Positions 36,666 to 45,904 of a DNA stretch of 64,000 nucleotides are shown here, in pieces. The translations under genes were made by a program, and so were the position numbers. How positions within the stretch are numbered: position 1 is the first letter of the stretch; every line of letters begins with the position of its first letter. Source of the stretch: Lewinellaceae bacterium. Its GTDB lineage: Bacteria > Bacteroidota > Bacteroidia > Chitinophagales > Saprospiraceae. The notes below the pieces were generated by a model, which was given only the letters and a program-made list of their open reading frames with translations, was not told the DNA's origin and did not search any database. The stretch lies in NCBI GenBank assembly GCA_016713985.1, contig JADJOD010000023.1, forward strand, positions 1 through 64,000. The letters are read 5' to 3'.

Positions 36666-36822
36666 TTTTTAACCACCCCGGCGGGTAAATCTCTGTCCGC
36701 CGACCGACAACTAACCCTGCCCGGCGCCCTTTTTTTATTTCCCTGCAAAAAAGTGCGCTTATTTTTACCTTGAAAACCGGAATACGCGGCTACTCGTATT
36801 TTGGTACAACCATTCCTCCCAC

Positions 36823-38172
36823 ATGAAAATAGTCATTCTCGGCAACGGCATCAGCGGCATTACAGCAGCGCGGCATGTGCGCAAACACAGCAACCACGAC
36901 ATCCTGGTTATTTCCGACGAAACCGATCACTTTTTCAGCCGAACGGCGCTGATGTATGTTTACATGGGCCACATGCGCTTTCAGGATACCCAACCTTACG
37001 AATCCTGGTTTTGGAAAAAAAACCGCATTGACCTGTTGAAAAGCCGTATAGAACGTATTGATTTTCAGGAAAAAAGGCTTTATTCCACAAAAGGCGACAT
37101 CATTACCTACGACAAACTGGTGCTGGCGCCCGGTTCACGTTCCAATAAATTCGGCTGGCCGGGACAGGACCTCGACGGGGTGCAGGGCCTGTATCACCTG
37201 CAGGATCTGGAGGCCATGGAAAAACACAGCCCGGGACTGGAACGGGCCGTGATCACCGGCGGCGGACTGATTGGTGTGGAAATGGCCGAAATGTTTCATT
37301 CCCGGGGCATTCCGGTCACTTTTCTGGTGCGCGAGCCGGACTTTTGGAGCAATATTTTGCCCGCAGAAGAAGCCGCGATGGTGAGCCGCCACCTGCGCGA
37401 ACACCACATCGACCTGCGCCTGGAAACCGAACTCCGGGAAATACTGCCCGACGCTTCCGGTAAAAAATGTGCGGCCGCAGTGACGAATACCGGCGAAACC
37501 ATTCCCTGCGGTTTTGTCGGGCTTACCGTCGGCGTCAGCCCGAACATCGAATTCCTGCAGGGCGGCGACCTCGAAACCGGGCGCGGCATCCTCGTCGACG
37601 AATACCTGCAAACCAATATTCCCGGCGTGTATGCGATCGGCGACTGCGCCGAACTGCGCCGCCCCCGCCCGGGCCGCCGGGCCATCGAGGCCGTTTGGTA
37701 CACCGGACGTATGATGGGCGAGACGGTGGCTTTTAATCTGCTGGCCGACACGGAATCGGGCAACCGGCTGCCCTACGATCCCGGCATCTGGTTCAATTCG
37801 GCCAAATTTTTTGATATCGAGTACCTGGTTTATGGCGACGTCCGCGCACAATTACCTGAAAATCAATCGACAATATTCTGGGAACATCCCAATGGTAAAA
37901 AAAGCATCCGCATCAACTACGACCGTGAAAGCGGGCGGGTACTGGGTTTTAACCTGATGGGTGTGCGTTATCGCCACGAGGTTTGTGAAAAATGGATCGC
38001 CGGCGGCGCGTACATCGAAGACGTGCTTCAACACCTCGGATTAGCCAATTTCGACCCGGAATTTTATCCGCAGCATGAAGTGGAACTGGTAACACTTTAT
38101 AACCGGCAGACGGGTAAACATTTGACTTTGAAACAAAAACGCGGGTTGCCAGCGGTGCTGGACTTCCTGTAA
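36823..38172 (+). CDS. NAD(P)/FAD-dependent pyridine nucleotide-disulfide-type oxidoreductase
   Basis: 449 residues. FAD-binding ILGNGISGITAARHV at the N-terminus, NAD-binding ITGGGLIGVEMAE near 146-158, and the second FAD motif VYAIGDCAEL. No redox Cys pair of the disulfide reductases is seen, so it resembles rubredoxin/ferredoxin reductases or the N-terminal module of assimilatory nitrite reductase. It ends 33 bp before a polytopic 4Fe-4S membrane protein, suggesting electron flow from NAD(P)H through FAD to that protein. The substrate is unknown. Confidence 0.88.
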   Translation: MKIVILGNGISGITAARHVRKHSNHDILVISDETDHFFSRTALMYVYMGHMRFQDTQPYESWFWKKNRIDLLKSRIERIDFQEKRLYSTKGDIITYDKLVLAPGSRSNKFGWPGQDLDGVQGLYHLQDLEAMEKHSPGLERAVITGGGLIGVEMAEMFHSRGIPVTFLVREPDFWSNILPAEEAAMVSRHLREHHIDLRLETELREILPDASGKKCAAAVTNTGETIPCGFVGLTVGVSPNIEFLQGGDLETGRGILVDEYLQTNIPGVYAIGDCAELRRPRPGRRAIEAVWYTGRMMGETVAFNLLADTESGNRLPYDPGIWFNSAKFFDIEYLVYGDVRAQLPENQSTIFWEHPNGKKSIRINYDRESGRVLGFNLMGVRYRHEVCEKWIAGGAYIEDVLQHLGLANFDPEFYPQHEVELVTLYNRQTGKHLTLKQKRGLPAVLDFL

Positions 38173-38205
38173 CTATCCGCTTTACCAAAAAAAAATCCGC
38201 GTTAC

Positions 38206-39568
38206 ATGGAAAACACTTCTCTTTCACTCGCCAATCCCGCCCCTGCCCTCACCACCGGCAGGCAAAAACTCGCACTGGCCCTGGCGGGGCTTGGTGTGGT
38301 GCTGCTGCTGCTTGTTTGGGCGGCGCAAAAAGCCGTGGCGCCGGCGCCCATGTTGTTTGCCGCGCTGGGTTTGATGACAGCCGGCATGGGTTTGTTTGTC
38401 CGTGAAGAATACCTGACCCGGCCGGAAGGCATCAAAAACAACCGGGTGTGGTTCGGCAGCCTCTCCGCGCGTGGCGTATGGGGTTGGCTGGCGGCCATCG
38501 TGCTCACCGGATTTTACACGGTATTGTATTTTTTGCCGCCGCAATGGTTCGCCGGGCTGACCGACTTGTTCCATCCGCTCAGCCGGGTATTACGCGGCAT
38601 GCCGGCTGATAAATGGTTCGTTTACGGCACTTTATACACTTTTTCGGTGCTGGTGATGGGGGTAAAATTCATGTACAAATACCGCCACAACCGCTACCAG
38701 TTGCTGCGCACCGTCTCCGTCATGTTTTTCCAGACCGGTTTTTCCTTCCTGATCCCGGCATTCATGCAGGTGATGAACCAGCCGGAATATTATTTTACCT
38801 ACTTCTGGCCTTTGAAAGATTATTACGGGTCGCCGGGAGCGGTTCAATATTACGGCCATGCCACAAGCATCAGCGTTTATTTTATCGCCTTCAGCGCCCT
38901 CATGACTTTTGCGGGCACCCCCTTGCTGACGTATTTTTTCGGGAAAAGGTGGTACTGTTCCTGGGTGTGCGGTTGCGGCGGGCTGGCCGACACCGCAGGC
39001 GACCTCTTTCGCCACCTCAGCGATAAAAGCCTGAATGCGTGGAAGATAGAGCGCTGGATGATCCACTCCGTACTGGTAGCCGTTGTGCTGATGACCGGTT
39101 TGTTGTGGTTCAATTCGTGGAAGCAGGGGCAGTGTGTTGGGCAGTTTTTCCCAGACCTATTCCAGCGTTTACGGGTATGTGATCGGCATGGCTTTCAGCG
39201 GCGTGATCGGGGTCGGTTTTTATCCGCTGATGGGCAGCAGGGTCTGGTGCCGCTTCGGGTGCCCGCAGGCGGCGATCCTCGGCATTTTTCAAAAGAAAAA
39301 ATCAAAATTCCGCATCACGGCCAACGGCGGGCAGTGCATCAGTTGCGGCAACTGCAGTACGTATTGCGAAATGGGCATCGACGTGCGGCACTACGCGCAA
39401 CGCGGTCAGGACGTCGTTCGCGCCTCCTGCGTGGGCTGTGGCATTTGTGCCGCCGTGTGCCCGCGCGGCGTATTGCGCCTGGAAGGAGCCGCCTCCGATA
39501 TCGACCACAGGGCCGAACAAACCCGCACCGTACACGTGCGTTTGGAGGAGGTCAAAATACCGGGATAA
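38206..39568 (+). CDS. Polytopic membrane protein with two 4Fe-4S clusters (NapH/NosR/CcoG-like), frameshifted
   Basis: 453 residues when one G is removed from the GGGG run at 39126-39129. The N-terminal 300 residues contain about six membrane helices and the motif KRWYCSWVCGCGG. After the frameshift come RVWCRFGCPQAAI, the second CxxxCP-type membrane motif, and a ferredoxin-like end with CISCGNCSTYCEMGI and CVGCGICAAVCPRG, binding two [4Fe-4S] clusters. Such proteins pass electrons across or along the membrane. It probably works with the FAD oxidoreductase just upstream. As written, the first frame reads on to an unrelated tail ending at 39588. Confidence 0.85.
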
Positions 39569-39594
39569 TCGCCCGATACTTTTTTTAAACCTTT

Positions 39595-39626
39595 TTGGAA
39601 ATTTTACCGCTCAATTTGTACCTTTG
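39595..39626 (+). promoter_or_regulatory. Promoter of rplY
   Basis: TTTG at 39595-39598, 20-bp spacer, TACCTTTG at 39619-39626; exact consensus, 43 bp before the ATG. Confidence 0.8.
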
Positions 39627-39669
39627 CGGGCGCTTTTCGAAACTGGTATCACTTTTAGAACATAAAACA

Positions 39670-40235
39670 ATGGAAATCATTGCCTTACAGGGACATCGCA
39701 AGGAAACATCCGGCAAAGTAGCAACAAGCAAGATCCGTCGAAACAATCAGGTTCCGGCGGTTGTATCCAAGAGCGGAGGTGGCGATGCGCTGCAATGCGC
39801 CCTGGATGCCGCTGCGATCCGCAATTTGATTTATACGCCCAAATTCAAACTCGCCGAGATCACGCTGAACGGCGCCAAGCATAAGTGCATTGTTAAAGAC
39901 ATCCAGTTTCACCCCGTGACCGACGCGGTGGTACACGTGGATTTCCTCGAACTTGTGCCGGGGTTAAATTCAAGGCAACGGTTCCGCTCCGTTTTGCCGG
40001 CACGGCTCCGGGGGTAAAAGAAGGCGGCAAATTCATCCCGCAAATGCGCCAGGTCAACATCCTGACCACGCCCGAAAAGGTTGTTGACGAAGTCGTTGCC
40101 GACATTTCCGGCATGGAGATGGGCGCTACGATCCGCGTACGCGACATCACGACTCCCGACGGCGTGGAGATCACCAACACGAGCGCCGTGCCGATCGCGA
40201 TGATCGAAATTCCACGCGCGTTGAAAGGTAAGTAA
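39670..40235 (+). CDS. rplY: 50S ribosomal protein bL25/Ctc, frameshifted in the middle
   Basis: 188 residues when one G is added at 39960-39963, the usual length of the Ctc-type bL25 (L25 domain plus C-terminal beta domain). The first part reads MEIIALQGHRKETSGKVATS to HVDFLELVPG; the second GVKFKATVPLRFAGTAPGV to PIAMIEIPRALKGK. It binds 5S rRNA. Because this gene is normally intact, the frameshift is probably a sequence error. The usual downstream pth gene is absent. Confidence 0.9.
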
Positions 40236-40281
40236 TTAAAATTACCCTCGTTTTATAAAACGCTGGTTTTCAAAAATTTGA

Positions 40282-40320
40282 AAGCGGCTGTCTGCATCGT
40301 GCAGGCAGCCGCTTGTGTTT
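40282..40320 (+). terminator. Terminator after rplY
   Basis: Arms AAGCGGCTGTCTGC and GCAGGCAGCCGCTT (one mismatch) with loop ATCGT, followed by GTGTTT. The T-run is short. Confidence 0.65.
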
Positions 40321-40344
40321 ATTGCCGAAAATGGGCTATTTTTG
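40313..40344 (+). promoter_or_regulatory. Promoter of the zinc-ribbon protein
   Basis: TTG at 40313-40315, 21-bp spacer, TATTTTTG at 40337-40344, 18 bp before the ATG. Overlaps the end of the rplY terminator. Confidence 0.6.
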
Positions 40345-40362
40345 CTTGAAATCTATTCACCC

Positions 40363-40581
40363 ATGCCAAAAAAGTCCAGCCCGGAACCCCAATCCGTCGA
40401 CTTCGATTGCAAAAAGTGCGGCAAAAACAACGTCTATCCCGCTTCCGCCGTCGCCGGAAAGGCAAAAGACGGCGCGACTTCCCTCGTAAAAAAATGTACT
40501 TTCTGCGGAGCGTACAACACCATTACGCTGCCCGAAAACTTCATTTTTCCGCGCGATGCGGAGATCTTTCGCGGTGATTAG
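40363..40581 (+). CDS. Small zinc-ribbon-like protein
   Basis: 72 residues from MPKKSSPEPQSVDFDCKKCG. Two CxxC pairs (CKKC and CTFC) about 29 residues apart can form a zinc ribbon. No other domain. It has its own promoter and ends 86 bp before the CHAT-STAND-TPR gene. Function unknown; nucleic-acid or protein binding is a guess from the fold. Confidence 0.65.
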   Translation: MPKKSSPEPQSVDFDCKKCGKNNVYPASAVAGKAKDGATSLVKKCTFCGAYNTITLPENFIFPRDAEIFRGD

Positions 40582-40595
40582 CCCTTCGTTGGCCT

Positions 40596-40624
40596 ATTCA
40601 CCCGGTGAATGAGTCACCCGGTGA
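40596..40624. promoter_or_regulatory. Twin palindromes upstream of the CHAT gene
   Basis: ATTCACCCGGTGAAT at 40596-40610 and TCACCCGGTGA at 40614-40624 share the core TCACCCGGTGA with centres 16 bp apart. They lie 43-72 bp before the CHAT ATG (40668), as expected for a repressor or activator binding as two dimers. No regulator gene is adjacent. Confidence 0.55.
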
Positions 40625-40667
40625 ATTACCAACCCGAAATTCAACGCACACTTCTCCCCCCTCTCCA

Positions 40668-43600
40668 ATGACAATCACCCTCGATCTCCCTCCTGATCAA
40701 ACGGCTGCCCTGCTCCAACTCAACGAGCGCTTCCAGCGCGAACTCGAACAGCAGGCCTTCCCCGCCGCCGCCACGCTTTCGAACCTCAAAACCGCCCTCG
40801 CCGAAGCGCTCGACCGGCAGCCGGGCGCTCTGAAAATACTCGACGACGCGCTGCACCGGCCCGGCACCCTGCGCCTCGCCGCCGCCGATACACACCTGCG
40901 CAACCTCCCCTGGCACCTCGCGCTCGAAGACCGCCCGCTGCTGTCGCTGGTGAAAACCCACCGCGCCGACCTGCCCGAACACCGGCCTGCCGTCGGGTTG
41001 CCCCTGAAAGTGCTCGTGATGGTGTCCGCCCCCGAAGGCGCGACCCGGCTCGATTACGAGGCCGAGGAACTGAGCCTGCTCCGCGCCTTCGCCCCGCTCA
41101 TGAGCCGCGGACTGGCGCAGGTGCATTTCACCGACGACGGCTCGCTCGAAAATTTGCAGGAAAAACTCGCCGAAAACCGCTACCACGTGTTGCATTTCAG
41201 CGGGCACGGCGCCTATAAAGACGAAAAAGGCTCCCTGCTGCTCGAAAATGCGGAAACAGGAAAAGCAGAACTCGTCGGCGCGCGCGATTTCAACGAAGCG
41301 CTTCAGAAAAACCGCCGCAAAGGGCATTGCCCCGACTTAGTGGTGCTTTCCGCCTGCCAGAGCGCACAGGGCGGCCAGGTCGGCGACCTGCAAGGCGTGG
41401 CCGACGAGTTGCTCGCAGGCGGTGTGCCTGCCGTAGTGGCCATGTCGGCGAGCATCCTCGACGTGTGCGCTACCGAGTTTGCAGCGGCCCTGTACGCCGG
41501 ACTGGCGCAGGAAAACCCCTTGCCCGGCGCTTTTTTCGATGCCCTGCGACACCTGCGCGAATTTGAAATCGCCCGCCTGCGCCGCCCGGAAAACGCAGCG
41601 CCCGGCCAATGGCTCATCCCCCAGTTGCTCGTGAGCGCCGGGCTGGAAAACCTGTACGACAAAAGCCAAAAGGCCGAAGAACTGAGCTTCACCGATTCAA
41701 AATACGTGAGAGGCGACGACAACCTGCTCCAGTTGCGCGGCGGCGTGGACCGGAAAAAATACCGCTACGTGTTCATCGGCCGCCGCACCGAGCGCCGCTT
41801 CGCACTCGCGCGCCTGCGCGACGCCGAACGCCCGGCCGTGTTGCTGCGCGGGCAGGGCGGCGTGGGCAAAACCGCCCTCGCCGAGCACCTCGCCGTGCGG
41901 ATGCTGGCCGCCAACCCGAAAATAAAAGTGTTCACACACAGCGAACGCGCACCCACATTCGATAGCCTTCGGAAACAAATTTGCCAATATCTCGAAAGAG
42001 AACATGACCTGACGGATATAGAATTTGATAAAAAGATCGGGATTCCTGGCAGGAGCAATTCAGTTACTTGCACCGGCGTTTGAAAGAGTTTTGCTCTCCC
42101 TTTTTTGTTTTTGATAACATTGAATCCTATCAGGAAACAGGCGGCGGAGAATGGATCAAAAACACAGACGTTTTAGAAGGTATCCAACTAATTTTAGAAA
42201 AAACCAAATCGCCGGTACTCCTCACCGGGCGCTACCCCCTGCGCGAGTTTCCCGACCTCGCCATACGCGACCTCAACGCGGTCAGTTTCGGCGATTTTTA
42301 CAAAAAATGCTGGCAACTGCCCCTGCACCGGCTGGCCGACCGGCTCGAAAAAGGAGAGACCCCCACCACAAAAATTTCCCCGCTCGCGGGCGCGCAGGAA
42401 GCCGGTCAGGCGCCCACGTTCGAACAAATTTGCCAAATCCTGCACCGCGCGTTCGGCGGCAACTACCGCGCACTGGAGTTCTTCGACGAACTCTATGCCC
42501 GGCGCGGCGACGAAGTTTTCGGCACACTCGAACGCCTCGACGATTTACCCGCCGACGCGGCGGACGACGTGCGGCGGCGTATGAGTGAAAACCTCGTGTT
42601 CGGCGAATTGCTGGCCTTGCTGACACCCGGAGAAAAAGAAGCGCTGGCCCTGCTGTCTAAGTTTCGTATACCCGTGTTGCCGATGGCGCCGGGCATGCAG
42701 CGGGATAACCGCGATTTTTCCGCCGAACTGGAACGTATAGCCGACCTGACGCTGGCCGAGCGCGACACGGACCGGGCCGGGAAAAAGTGGTTTTACGTGA
42801 TGCCGCTGGTGCAGGATTTGCTGGTGGAAAGTGGGTTGCCCGGTTTTGCTTTTTCGGAAAAAACGGCGGGGGATTATCACGACTATGTGGTAAAAAACGA
42901 CCTCGGCAGCGATAACTTGACCGAGCATGCGGAAGCGTTTGAGTGGTATTATGCGGCCAATGCGGAGGAAGACGTCAATCGTATCGGGGAGCGCCTGTGC
43001 CGTTTTTACTATCAGGCACAACAATTCCGCCCGGCATTGGTGTACGGGCTTCGTACGGAGGAAGTTTGCAGCAAAAATACGGATGGGCGCATTTGGAACA
43101 ACATCGGGTTGATTTTACAAACCTTCGGGCGCCTGGATGCAGCGCTGGATTATTTCAAAAAATCTCTTGCCGACGACCACAAAAAAGGCGACCGTCAGGG
43201 CGAGGGAACGACTTTGAACAACATCAGTCAAATACATAAAGTCAGGGGCGACTACGACACGGCTTTGGCTTATTTGCAGCAAAGTTTGAAAATTCAGCAG
43301 GAAATCGGCGACCGTCAGGGCGAGGGAACGACTTTGAACAACATCAGTCAAATACATAAAGTCAGGGGCGACTACGACACGGCTTTGGCTTATTTGCAGC
43401 AAAGTTTGAAAATTCAGCAGGAAATCGGCGACCGTCAGGGCGAGGGAACGACTTTGAACAACATCAGTCAAATACATAAAGTCAGGGGCGACTACGACAC
43501 GGCTTTGGCTTATTTGCAGCAAAGTTTGAAAATAAGGCAGGAAATCGGCGACCGTCAGGGCGAGGGAACGACTTTGAACAACATCAGTCAAATCTACGAT

Positions 43601-44363
43601 GCAAAAGGCGACTACGACACGGCTTTGGCTTATTTGCAGCAAAGTTTGAAAATAAGGCAGGAAATCGGCGACCGTCAGGGCGAGGGAACGACTTTGAACA
43701 ACATCAGTCAAATCTACGATGCAAAAGGCGACTACGACACGGCTTTGGCTTATTTGCAGCAAAGTTTGAAAATAAGGCAGGAAATCGGCGACCGTCAGGG
43801 CGAGGGAACGACTTTGAACAACATCAGTCAAATCTACGATGCAAAAGGCGACTACGACACGGCTTTGGCTTATTTGCAGCAAAGTTTGAAAATAAGGCAG
43901 GAAATCGGCGACCGGAAGGGCGAGGGAACGACTTTGAACAACATCAGTCAAACTACGATGCAAAAGGCGACTACGACACGGCTTTGGCTTATTTGCAGCA
44001 AAGTTTGAAAATTCAGCAGGAAATCGGCGACCGTCAGGGCGAGGGAACGACTTTGAACAACATCAGTCAAATACATCAAGTCAGGGGCGACTACGACACG
44101 GCTTTGGCTTATTTGCAGCAAAGTTTGAAAATAAGGCAGGAAATCGGCGATACCAAGGGGCTAGCAGAAAATATGCATAATATTGGCGCGCTGTTTTTAC
44201 ACAAAACAAACTGGAAGATGCGGTGCCTCTTCTTGTACAAGCCTATTCTATTTTTGAAAAAATCGGCTCTCCAAATGCACGGGTGCCTGAAAGTTACCTC
44301 AACGCCATCATTGAAAAAATCGGCGAAGCGCGTTTTCAGGAGATCGTATCGAACATGAAGTGA
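40668..44363 (+). CDS. CHAT protease - STAND NTPase - TPR protein, with three single-base frameshifts
   Basis: About 1232 residues after three corrections: add G at 42039-42041, T near 43953, T at 44194-44198. The CHAT (caspase-like) domain covers about 100-330 with the dyad His180 (VLHFSGHGAY) and Cys230 (VVLSACQSAQGG). A P-loop follows at 395-402 (GQGGVGKT), then FVFDNIESYQ (Walker B-like), LLTGRYPL (sensor) and a helical region. From 43199 come eight 40-residue TPR units (TTLNNISQIHKVRGDYDTAL, AYLQQSLKI), nearly identical in DNA. The C-terminus reads YSIFEKIGSPNARVPESYLN. STAND proteins oligomerise after the repeats sense a ligand; here that would switch on the protease. The ATG at 40668 is used, since the 40605 ATG lies in the palindrome. 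Confidence 0.88.
43199..44150 (+). repeat. Eight tandem 120-bp TPR-coding units
   Basis: Units start at 43199, 43319, 43439, 43559, 43679, 43799, 43919 and 44038 (the last offset by the 1-bp deletion). Two variable blocks alternate: ATACATAAAGTCAGG versus ATCTACGATGCAAAA, and ATTCAGCAG versus ATAAGGCAG. Everything else is almost identical at DNA level, showing very recent duplication or gene conversion; an assembly could also miscount such units. Confidence 0.92.
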
Positions 44364-44447
44364 GCCGCACCCGCACTTAGCCCGTCAGTTTATAATCCTG
44401 CACGAGCAAGGCTGCCGGGAGTTTGAGTTTGACCGAGAGTTTTCGGA

Positions 44448-44900
44448 TCATATCGACGCAGGATGTTCAGCGGTTGAAGAAGAAAAACTTATAATGGGAA
44501 GTCCAGAAATTCGCGGGGTGTCAATATTAAGAATGCCCCGGAAAGGATGCAAGGCGAGCAAATCCGGGTCGCCGGAAACGATACAATCGGCTTGAGCGGA
44601 AACGGCCGCTTCGAGGTATATGTCGTCTTTGGGATCGCGACAAGCCTGAATCTGTTCTTGCGATTCAACAACTTGAGATGCTGTGCGAAAAACCTCCATG
44701 AACATATCTGCCTCTTCGCGCGAGAAATATTTGCGGAGTTTTTCTTTGTAAAAGATGCGCCGTATTTCGCCGAGGCAGGCTTCGGAAGTAATCAGGTCGC
44801 AATGATTCCGCGCCCGGTCAAATGCTTGCCCTGGTGTAGAATCGGCCCGGATTAATGCGCTGATCCGGACGTTGCAATCGAATACAACCCGTTTATTCAT
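44448..44900 (-). CDS. PIN-domain toxin (VapC-like ribonuclease)
   Basis: 150 residues. PIN-fold acidic residues are visible in VVFDCNVRISALI (Asp), TSEACLGEIRRI (Glu), CRDPKDDIYLEAA (Asp) and DCIVSGDPDLLAL (Asp). These coordinate the metal for RNA cleavage. Its start overlaps the upstream small gene by 8 bp, as in toxin-antitoxin operons. The last 15 residues (SSSTAEHPASI) look non-conserved, perhaps read-through beyond the normal end. Confidence 0.88.
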   Translation of the reverse strand: MNKRVVFDCNVRISALIRADSTPGQAFDRARNHCDLITSEACLGEIRRIFYKEKLRKYFSREEADMFMEVFRTASQVVESQEQIQACRDPKDDIYLEAAVSAQADCIVSGDPDLLALHPFRGILNIDTPRISGLPIISFSSSTAEHPASI

Positions 44901-45120
44901 CGGCGAGAATATCGTCCAGTTTTTCCGGGGTCAAGCCTCTTTCGAGCGCTTTTTTTCGGAAATAATCCGTCATCACGTCGAGTTTCTGTTTAGGGTCGGC
45001 AATAAAATAAACGCGCCACCAAAGATTGAAGGCTTCTTCCCATCGCGCTTTTTCCGACTCGCTGGCCTGACGGAATTTTTCGATGATGTCATCGTCCAAA
45101 CGAATGGGTAGTGTGCTCAT
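44893..45120 (-). CDS. Antitoxin-like partner of the PIN toxin
   Basis: 75 residues from MSTLPIRLDDDIIEKFRQAS. The N-terminal LPIRLDDDIIEKF resembles the ribbon-helix-helix start of antitoxins, and the C-terminal helix (ALERGLTPEKLDDILADE) would bind the toxin. The ATG at 45120 is preferred over the longer start because it matches the promoter. Overlaps the PIN gene by 8 bp. Probably autoregulated. Confidence 0.75.
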   Translation of the reverse strand: MSTLPIRLDDDIIEKFRQASESEKARWEEAFNLWWRVYFIADPKQKLDVMTDYFRKKALERGLTPEKLDDILADE

Positions 45121-45139
45121 ATTTAACGACAATTTTCAA

Positions 45140-45170
45140 CAAAAATACGGCATTTGCCACTTGTAAACAA
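45140..45170 (-). promoter_or_regulatory. Promoter of the PIN toxin-antitoxin pair
   Basis: On the minus strand TTG at 45170-45168, 20-bp spacer, TATTTTTG at 45147-45140; exact consensus, 19 bp before the antitoxin ATG. Confidence 0.75.
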
Positions 45171-45172
45171 CC

Positions 45173-45625
45173 ATGTCTGAAGAAAACACTCCCCTCCGCG
45201 CCCAATCCTCCATCCCTACCGACGACGACCGGGCCTGGCTCGAACATTACCGGCAGGAGCAGCGCAACACGCCCGCCCGTCTCGAAGAAACGGCGAAATA
45301 CCTCGCGGGCATCATCAGGATTTCGCTCACCATCTTCATCGACCAGCGCCCGGCCAACCTCGAACCCTGGACGCAGGGCACGCTCACCGTCGCGGCGCTG
45401 CTGTGGATGTTGTCGGCGCTGCTGTCGTTCGCTGTTTTGTTTCCCTGGCGCTACCGCTACCGCGAAGACTCGCCCGCCGACGTGCGGCGCGCGCACCGGC
45501 GCGTGGTGCGTGTGAAATGGACCTTACTGGTGTGCAGCGTTGTGTTGTTTCTCGCAGCGCTGGGTATCGGTGTGTTTGCGTTTGCAAAGGGCTTTGTACC
45601 GGCTCCTTCAGGCGCCGCCGGGTAA
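45173..45625 (+). CDS. Small membrane protein, two helices
   Basis: 150 residues, not recognised. The N-terminal 65 residues are hydrophilic. Two membrane helices follow (about 68-90, LTVAALLWMLSALLSFAVLF; about 116-140, LLVCSVVLFLAALGIGVFAF), separated by a basic loop (RRAHRRVVRVKW). Divergent from the toxin-antitoxin pair. A small two-helix protein near a CHAT-STAND gene could be a membrane partner of that system, but the intervening opposite-strand genes make this weak. Confidence 0.6.
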   Translation: MSEENTPLRAQSSIPTDDDRAWLEHYRQEQRNTPARLEETAKYLAGIIRISLTIFIDQRPANLEPWTQGTLTVAALLWMLSALLSFAVLFPWRYRYREDSPADVRRAHRRVVRVKWTLLVCSVVLFLAALGIGVFAFAKGFVPAPSGAAG

Positions 45626-45664
45626 GCCCGACTCAAGCCCGACTCCCCTCCTTCAAGTTCATGT

Positions 45665-45745
45665 GTACGTGTCATGCTGAGCGCAGCGAAGCATCCGAAC
45701 ACGAGGCTGACCCGGATGCTTCGCTGCGCTCAGCATGACACGTAC
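45665..45745. repeat. 33-nt perfect inverted repeat
   Basis: Left arm 45665-45697 (starts GTACGTGTCATGCTGAGCGC) and right arm 45713-45745 match exactly as reverse complements around a 15-nt loop. The words GTCATGCTGAGCGCAGCGAA are a frequent intergenic repeat in many bacteria (from memory). Located between convergent genes. Confidence 0.85.
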
Positions 45746-45753
45746 AACAAAAA

Positions 45754-45782
45754 AGCCTCGCCAGTATTGCACCTGCGAGGCT
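45754..45782 (-). terminator. Terminator of the TonB receptor at 45905
   Basis: Arms AGCCTCGC and GCGAGGCT with a 13-nt loop. Reading leftwards it is followed by TTTTTTG, as for a Rho-independent terminator of the minus-strand receptor gene. Confidence 0.7.
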
Positions 45783-45824
45783 ACTTTCTCCGAAAAACCA
45801 AATCAAACTTTCATTCTTTACGCT

Positions 45825-45899
45825 GGTTTCAAGGGTTTCAAGGTTTTGCATTACCACAACCCTGAAACCCTTAAACCTTGAAACCCTGAAACCCTTAAA
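45825..45899. repeat. GGTTTCAAGGG inverted repeat
   Basis: GGTTTCAAGGGTTTCAAGG on the left pairs with the run ACCTTGAAACCCTGAAACC on the right. The units (TTTCAAGGG) are themselves repeated, so several hairpins are possible. Directly downstream of the minus-strand receptor stop. Confidence 0.6.
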
Positions 45900-45904
45900 T
45901 AAAA

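Noticed and set aside
43115..43963. 282-codon open frame on the minus strand
   Set aside because: It is the antisense of the TPR repeat units; it is periodic only because the coding strand is.
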